Shown here: positions 60,875 to 64,000 of the stretch, one piece after another | Layout of the letters: each line of letters opens with the position of its first letter | Position numbering within the stretch: position 1 is the first letter of the stretch | NCBI RefSeq assembly: GCF_000266885.1 | Contig: NC_018020.1 | Span: forward strand, 2,604,001 to 2,668,000 | Length of the DNA stretch: 64,000 nucleotides | Source of the DNA: Turneriella parva DSM 21527 | GTDB lineage: Bacteria; Spirochaetota; Leptospiria; Turneriellales; Turneriellaceae | Direction of reading: 5' to 3' | Program-made: the position numbers and the translations under genes | The notes under the pieces: model-generated | What the model was told of the DNA's origin: nothing | The model's input: the letters and a program-made list of their open reading frames with translations, nothing else | Databases searched by the model: none

Positions 60875-62371
60875 TCAGAAGAGAAAGTTTAAGCTCACGA
60901 TGTGCGAGTGAATGTTTTTCGCATCAACTTCTTTGTAGGCGCTGCCGGGCGTAAAGTAACCGTAAGCGTAAAAAAGCTTCAGGTCGGTGCGAAAGTCATA
61001 AACGACTTGTACGTCAACCGCGCGCCCGATATCTCGCGAGGCGAGGGTTGCATCGTTATCCGAGATGCCGTAATTTACATTCCCTTTCTGATAGATGGAA
61101 TACTTGATAGATGTCATGAGGTTGCGCCCCCAATAGAAATGGTAGAGTGGTTTAAATTGAATACCCACCCTGGCAATATGCAGGTTGTTTAACCGTGGTT
61201 GAAGAGCAAGGCCGGCAGAATAGACGCCAAACGCGTAGAAATTATTGTCGACACTGCTACTCCCCGACTGAGCGGCACTTCCGGGTTCGGGCTTAGAAGA
61301 ATCTCGACCGCTTGCATAGCCGTATTGGAGCGAAAATACGGGCTTAATTATCTGGAGTATTACCGCCGAAAAGTTTAGATCAGCGGTAAAGGCCCAGGCA
61401 TCCACTGGCACCTGAACATTGTTAGCATTGTATGTGTTTCCCTTCTGCACGATACCCTCGGCCAAGTAACGAATACGAGGTGTACCAATGTATCCCTGTA
61501 AGCCCGCTCCCATGTAATACGGGTCAAAGGAATAGATCTTGCCGGCTATATCCTTTGCTGTTGCGGCATCTCTATTCATGTCCCGTGAATATAGACCTAA
61601 TAGATACACGTTCGAACCATACACCTGCGCCGATTGAATTTCTGCACCAACGAAGTATCGTCGGCCCATTGCAGGCACGACGGCGTCGATTGGCCGACCT
61701 GGAACAATATCAAAAGTTGCAGCTGATTTTATTGGTGCATCTGCGTTTGTGCGGCAACCGGCTATCGATATTGTACAACCCGCATATTCGCCGGAATAAG
61801 CCGCTAGTAACTTAACCTGCAGAAATCTAAAATTACCCGTATATTCGGCTCCGTCCGCAAAATTCGCAAACAAAAGACCTCGGCCCATACGGTAGAATGC
61901 TCGGCCAACAGTGACTTTGTGCTTGTCAAAATCCAATTCCGCATTAAGCATTTCAACGCTATAGCCGCCATTACTGACTACTTGACCATTTTTCCCTCTG
62001 TCCTCATTCGGAATACTTGGGTTATTTCTATACTCAAAACGTCCCCTGAGATTAAATGTATGTTGCTCTTCAAACGTATATCTCAAATAGGGTCGGTAGT
62101 TGCCGATGAATAGACCGTTGCGCTGATCCTTTATAAAATTTGTTTTGTTTTGGTCGACCCAGTCCTCTTTCTTGTTAATGTAGGCATTCGAGGCACTTAT
62201 GCCATACTGGAATGTATGCCGATTCTTAAATCCCTCTAACTTTTCGAGCGGCTTCAGTTCCGCGAGGGGCACAAATTTTTCTTCTTCTGGCTCATCATTG
62301 GCAAACACCAAATTTTGAGTCGTAAATGCGAAAAGTGCAGCGGTCACGGCCGCCTTCAGAATTTGTTTCAT
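60875..62371 (-). CDS. outer-membrane beta-barrel protein
   Basis: A 498-residue exported protein. The signal is MKQILKAAVTAALFAFTTQNLVFA. The mature part has regular alternating-residue strands with aromatic girdles (YLRYTFEEQHTFNLRGRFEYR, ARVGIQFKPLYHFYWGR) and ends SLNFLF, with a terminal Phe typical of Omp85-assembled barrels. It resembles alginate-export-like barrels. Two Cys in TISIAGC may form a loop disulphide. Part of the gene (61,900-62,370) is visibly more AT-rich than the neighbours. It is 28 bp after the FecR gene. Confidence 0.75.
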   Translation of the reverse strand: MKQILKAAVTAALFAFTTQNLVFANDEPEEEKFVPLAELKPLEKLEGFKNRHTFQYGISASNAYINKKEDWVDQNKTNFIKDQRNGLFIGNYRPYLRYTFEEQHTFNLRGRFEYRNNPSIPNEDRGKNGQVVSNGGYSVEMLNAELDFDKHKVTVGRAFYRMGRGLLFANFADGAEYTGNFRFLQVKLLAAYSGEYAGCTISIAGCRTNADAPIKSAATFDIVPGRPIDAVVPAMGRRYFVGAEIQSAQVYGSNVYLLGLYSRDMNRDAATAKDIAGKIYSFDPYYMGAGLQGYIGTPRIRYLAEGIVQKGNTYNANNVQVPVDAWAFTADLNFSAVILQIIKPVFSLQYGYASGRDSSKPEPGSAAQSGSSSVDNNFYAFGVYSAGLALQPRLNNLHIARVGIQFKPLYHFYWGRNLMTSIKYSIYQKGNVNYGISDNDATLASRDIGRAVDVQVVYDFRTDLKLFYAYGYFTPGSAYKEVDAKNIHSHIVSLNFLF

Positions 62372-62399
62372 AGATATTTTCAGTAAAATCGCAGGAAAG

Positions 62400-63158
62400 T
62401 CAAAGCTTTTCAAATGTTACAGAATCGATTGCGTTAAGGAAATCCAGAAATTCTAGGAAATCCATGAAATCTGTAAAATCAGACGGATTACTCGAGAACA
62501 AATTATCGCCTGCGAAAAAAGCCATTTCAGCCTCTGCGCCGCTTGACGACTCTTGTGACGTCATGGTCACCGTATTTTCCCGCGATTCAAGTTGATCCGC
62601 TCGAAGCATTTTGTTACCAGTAATCTGTGATCCGCCACCTTCAGGGACTCGAATCTGTTGCCCAGCAACGTTCCTAACATCCATGCTGTGCTCATTCATG
62701 CGAATATTCGTTGAAGTGCCATTCGAGACATCTGCATTCGAGCCGCGCACACCCGCAACGACTGTCGGCGTTCGCACACGAAAGTGATTGCGCACATTCG
62801 CGTCGTTGACCTTGGCGATGTCGGCGTTCATTCTGCCGACCCGAAGGCTCATGTTTGTCTGCGTGCCGTAAGAGCCCGTAGTATACTGGTCGAGGCTCGC
62901 CAGCGTACCCGGTTTCAGCACCACTTTCGTACCGTTAGGGAAAATCAGCGAAGCCTTGCCGGTGGGGCCGGTTTGCAGCTCTGTGTTGTCGTTCAGCGGT
63001 GATCCAATTTTTGCGTTCTGCCATTTGCCGCCTTTCTCACGGTACTGTACCGCGCCGGTGATCGACTCGAATTTTGCGACGACTTTCGCTGCGAGCGAAT
63101 CGGTCGCGATGAGGCCTGCGAAGGCAAATAAACCTGCGAGTGCTCGTGTATTCTTCAT
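62400..63158 (-). CDS. exported FecR-domain protein
   Basis: A 252-residue protein with a signal peptide (MKNTRALAGLFAFAGLIATDSLAAK) followed by a FecR-like domain (residues 30-160: FESITGAVQYREKGGKWQNAKIGSPLNDNTELQTGPTGKASLIFPNGTKVVLKPGTLASLD). Spirochaete and other bacterial FecR-domain proteins of this type are envelope proteins, not anti-sigma regulators, and no FecI-like sigma factor is present. The tail is a [DE]F-x repeat (DFTDFMDFLEFLDFL). AGGAG precedes the ATG at 63158. It overlaps the upstream gene by ATGA. Confidence 0.82.
   Translation of the reverse strand: MKNTRALAGLFAFAGLIATDSLAAKVVAKFESITGAVQYREKGGKWQNAKIGSPLNDNTELQTGPTGKASLIFPNGTKVVLKPGTLASLDQYTTGSYGTQTNMSLRVGRMNADIAKVNDANVRNHFRVRTPTVVAGVRGSNADVSNGTSTNIRMNEHSMDVRNVAGQQIRVPEGGGSQITGNKMLRADQLESRENTVTMTSQESSSGAEAEMAFFAGDNLFSSNPSDFTDFMDFLEFLDFLNAIDSVTFEKL
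62436..62480. repeat. 9-bp tandem repeat in the FecR-protein tail
   Basis: About five degenerate copies of a 9-bp unit (GAAATCCAT-like on the plus strand), encoding [DE]-F-x five times. In-frame contraction or expansion would change tail length by three residues. Confidence 0.75.
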
Positions 63159-63805
63159 TTTTGATCTCCTTTTTCCCATTCGCTGCGTTTGGTCGCGTAA
63201 TCTTCTGCGTCTGTCATGATTGCGAATAATTGCTCGCCTGAAAGCCTGTGGCTGGGCGCCGATCGTTGCGGAATGATTCCCGCTTCTTGCGCATCGCGCA
63301 GGGCGTAGCGTTCCCACCCGGTGAGCCAGTTGAGCCAGCCCCTTTCTGCGTTATATTTTTTCACCAGGGCGTGCGCGAGCAACCCAAGCGTCAGCTCGTC
63401 AGTTGCTTCGTAACCAGAGGTGATATAATCGAGTTCACGCGCCCGCTGCAGGCGCTTGTCGGGACTTTTGAATTTGCCAAACTCACCTTCGTACATCAGC
63501 AGCAGGTCTGCCAGATCTTGTACAATGACTACCTTGCGGTTTTGTACCTGACGGTAGGCTTCCATTTCGTCGCCCGTGTTTATAGGTTCTGCTTTTTTTG
63601 CAGTGACCTCAGGCTCGTCTTTTTCGCCCTTTTCGTCGGCTTCTTCGTCATCGGCTTCTGCCTTTGCGGGTTGCGGTTTCGTTTCGGTTTTTTCAACTTT
63701 GGCCGCGGTGGCTGCAGGCTTCTTGGCGCGTTTTCTCGGCTTCGCAGCGACCAGCGCCGAACCAAAAGCCACAGCCAGCAGAATTGCCAGAAATCTCAGG
63801 AACAT
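63155..63805 (-). CDS. exported protein with charged region, unknown
   Basis: A 216-residue protein: signal peptide MFLRFLAILLAVAFGSALVAAKP, then a Lys/Ala/Glu-rich low-complexity stretch (residues 22-75), and a folded C-terminal half (about 80-216) rich in helices, with DLADLLLMYEGEFGKFK, TLGLLAHALVKKYN and SAPSHRLSGEQLFAIMTDAEDYA. No family is recognised. It is the first gene of the four-gene envelope operon and its stop overlaps the FecR-protein start. Confidence 0.7.
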   Translation of the reverse strand: MFLRFLAILLAVAFGSALVAAKPRKRAKKPAATAAKVEKTETKPQPAKAEADDEEADEKGEKDEPEVTAKKAEPINTGDEMEAYRQVQNRKVVIVQDLADLLLMYEGEFGKFKSPDKRLQRARELDYITSGYEATDELTLGLLAHALVKKYNAERGWLNWLTGWERYALRDAQEAGIIPQRSAPSHRLSGEQLFAIMTDAEDYATKRSEWEKGDQK

Positions 63806-63876
63806 GTCTCATTACAGACACACTTTTGCGCCTGTCAAGGACTTTGAGCTGATTGACGGCATGTCTTAAAAGTATA

Positions 63877-63907
63877 AACCGTTGCGGGGCTTGGCCCCGC
63901 AACGGTT
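63877..63907. repeat. 14-bp perfect inverted repeat before tRNA-Ala
   Basis: Arms 63877-63890 and 63894-63907, loop TTG; after one mismatch, GTAT / ATAC pair on the outside (63872-63875 and 63909-63912). It lies 12 bases upstream of the tRNA, between it and the divergent gene. Confidence 0.88.
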
Positions 63908-63919
63908 CATACATATTTC

Positions 63920-63992
63920 GGGGGTTTAGCTCAGTTGGGAGAGCGTCACAATGGCATTGTGAAGGTCAGGGGTTCAACTCCCCTAACCTCCA
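63920..63992 (+). tRNA. tRNA-Ala (anticodon GGC)
   Basis: A complete cloverleaf: acceptor GGGGGTT with AACCTCC (one G-U pair), D stem GCTC/GAGC, anticodon stem TCACA/TGTGA with loop ATGGCAT giving anticodon GGC, and T stem AGGGG/CCCCT with TTCAACT. A discriminator A follows; the CCA end is not encoded. It reads GCC and GCU codons. Confidence 0.96.
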
Positions 63993-64000
63993 AAAACAGA

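Overview
The window reads as chromosomal DNA of a spirochaete of the order Leptospirales, most likely a higher-GC relative such as Turneriella or Leptonema rather than Leptospira itself. The pointers are a lipoprotein ending in a DUF1554-like domain (a family described from Leptospira), a periplasmic-flagellum gene run flgG-flgA-flgH-flgI-flgJ, a LpxI-type lipid A gene, a large tuf-S10-spc-alpha ribosomal cluster, several TPR, PilZ, FecR and beta-barrel envelope proteins, and a base composition clearly richer in GC than Leptospira. The species name is an inference.

Layout. 0-2.8 kb (+): phosphate permease pair (DUF47 + PiT) and a HAD-like hydrolase. 2.8-4.1 kb (-): RhlE-type DEAD-box helicase. 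4.2-5.5 kb (+): a small exported protein and a dienelactone-hydrolase lipoprotein. 5.5-9.05 kb (-): thiolase, etfA, etfB and an ArsR-fold regulator. 9.17-10.22 kb: an IS30-family element. 10.3-11.9 kb (+): an SH3-domain lipoprotein. 11.9-21.7 kb (-): a long same-strand run, read from flgG down through flgA, flgH, flgI, flgJ-like, TPR, PilZ, two Dpp-type permeases, deoC, lpxI and a five-CxxCH cytochrome. 22-25.4 kb: the DUF1554 lipoprotein (+) and a Baeyer-Villiger type monooxygenase (-). 26.1-42.6 kb (+): tuf and 29 ribosomal, secretion and transcription genes in the classical order, closed by a strong terminator. 42.7-47.2 kb (+): alaS-acpS-ruvB and a small exported protein. 47.3-52.1 kb: an ABC1/UbiB-like protein (-), then a biotin carrier, a Nudix hydrolase and an unknown two-TM protein (+). 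52.2-63.8 kb (-): TonB-dependent receptor, a large protein with a degenerate cyclic-nucleotide-binding domain, rsmA, fliA, and a four-gene envelope operon (exported basic/acidic protein, FecR-domain protein, beta-barrel, FAD oxidoreductase). The window ends with tRNA-Ala(GGC).

The most unusual feature is structural. The window carries many long, perfect, sequence-unique inverted repeats with tiny loops (13-21 bp arms, 3-6 nt loops). Most lack a U tract, so they do not look like intrinsic terminators. Three consecutive hairpins lie inside the signal-peptide-coding part of flgH, another covers the flgI start codon and its signal peptide, and a nested one lies in the flgA signal-peptide region. 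In flgH, one hairpin arm encodes the conserved SLWRD motif and the other is its inverted copy, which suggests snap-back or template-switch formation. Two further repeats are notable: a 57-bp unit repeated in frame inside lpxI, and a 59-bp tandem repeat with compensating stem changes at the end of the FAD oxidoreductase gene. Together these resemble the in-frame palindromic elements known from Rickettsia, but in an unrelated lineage.
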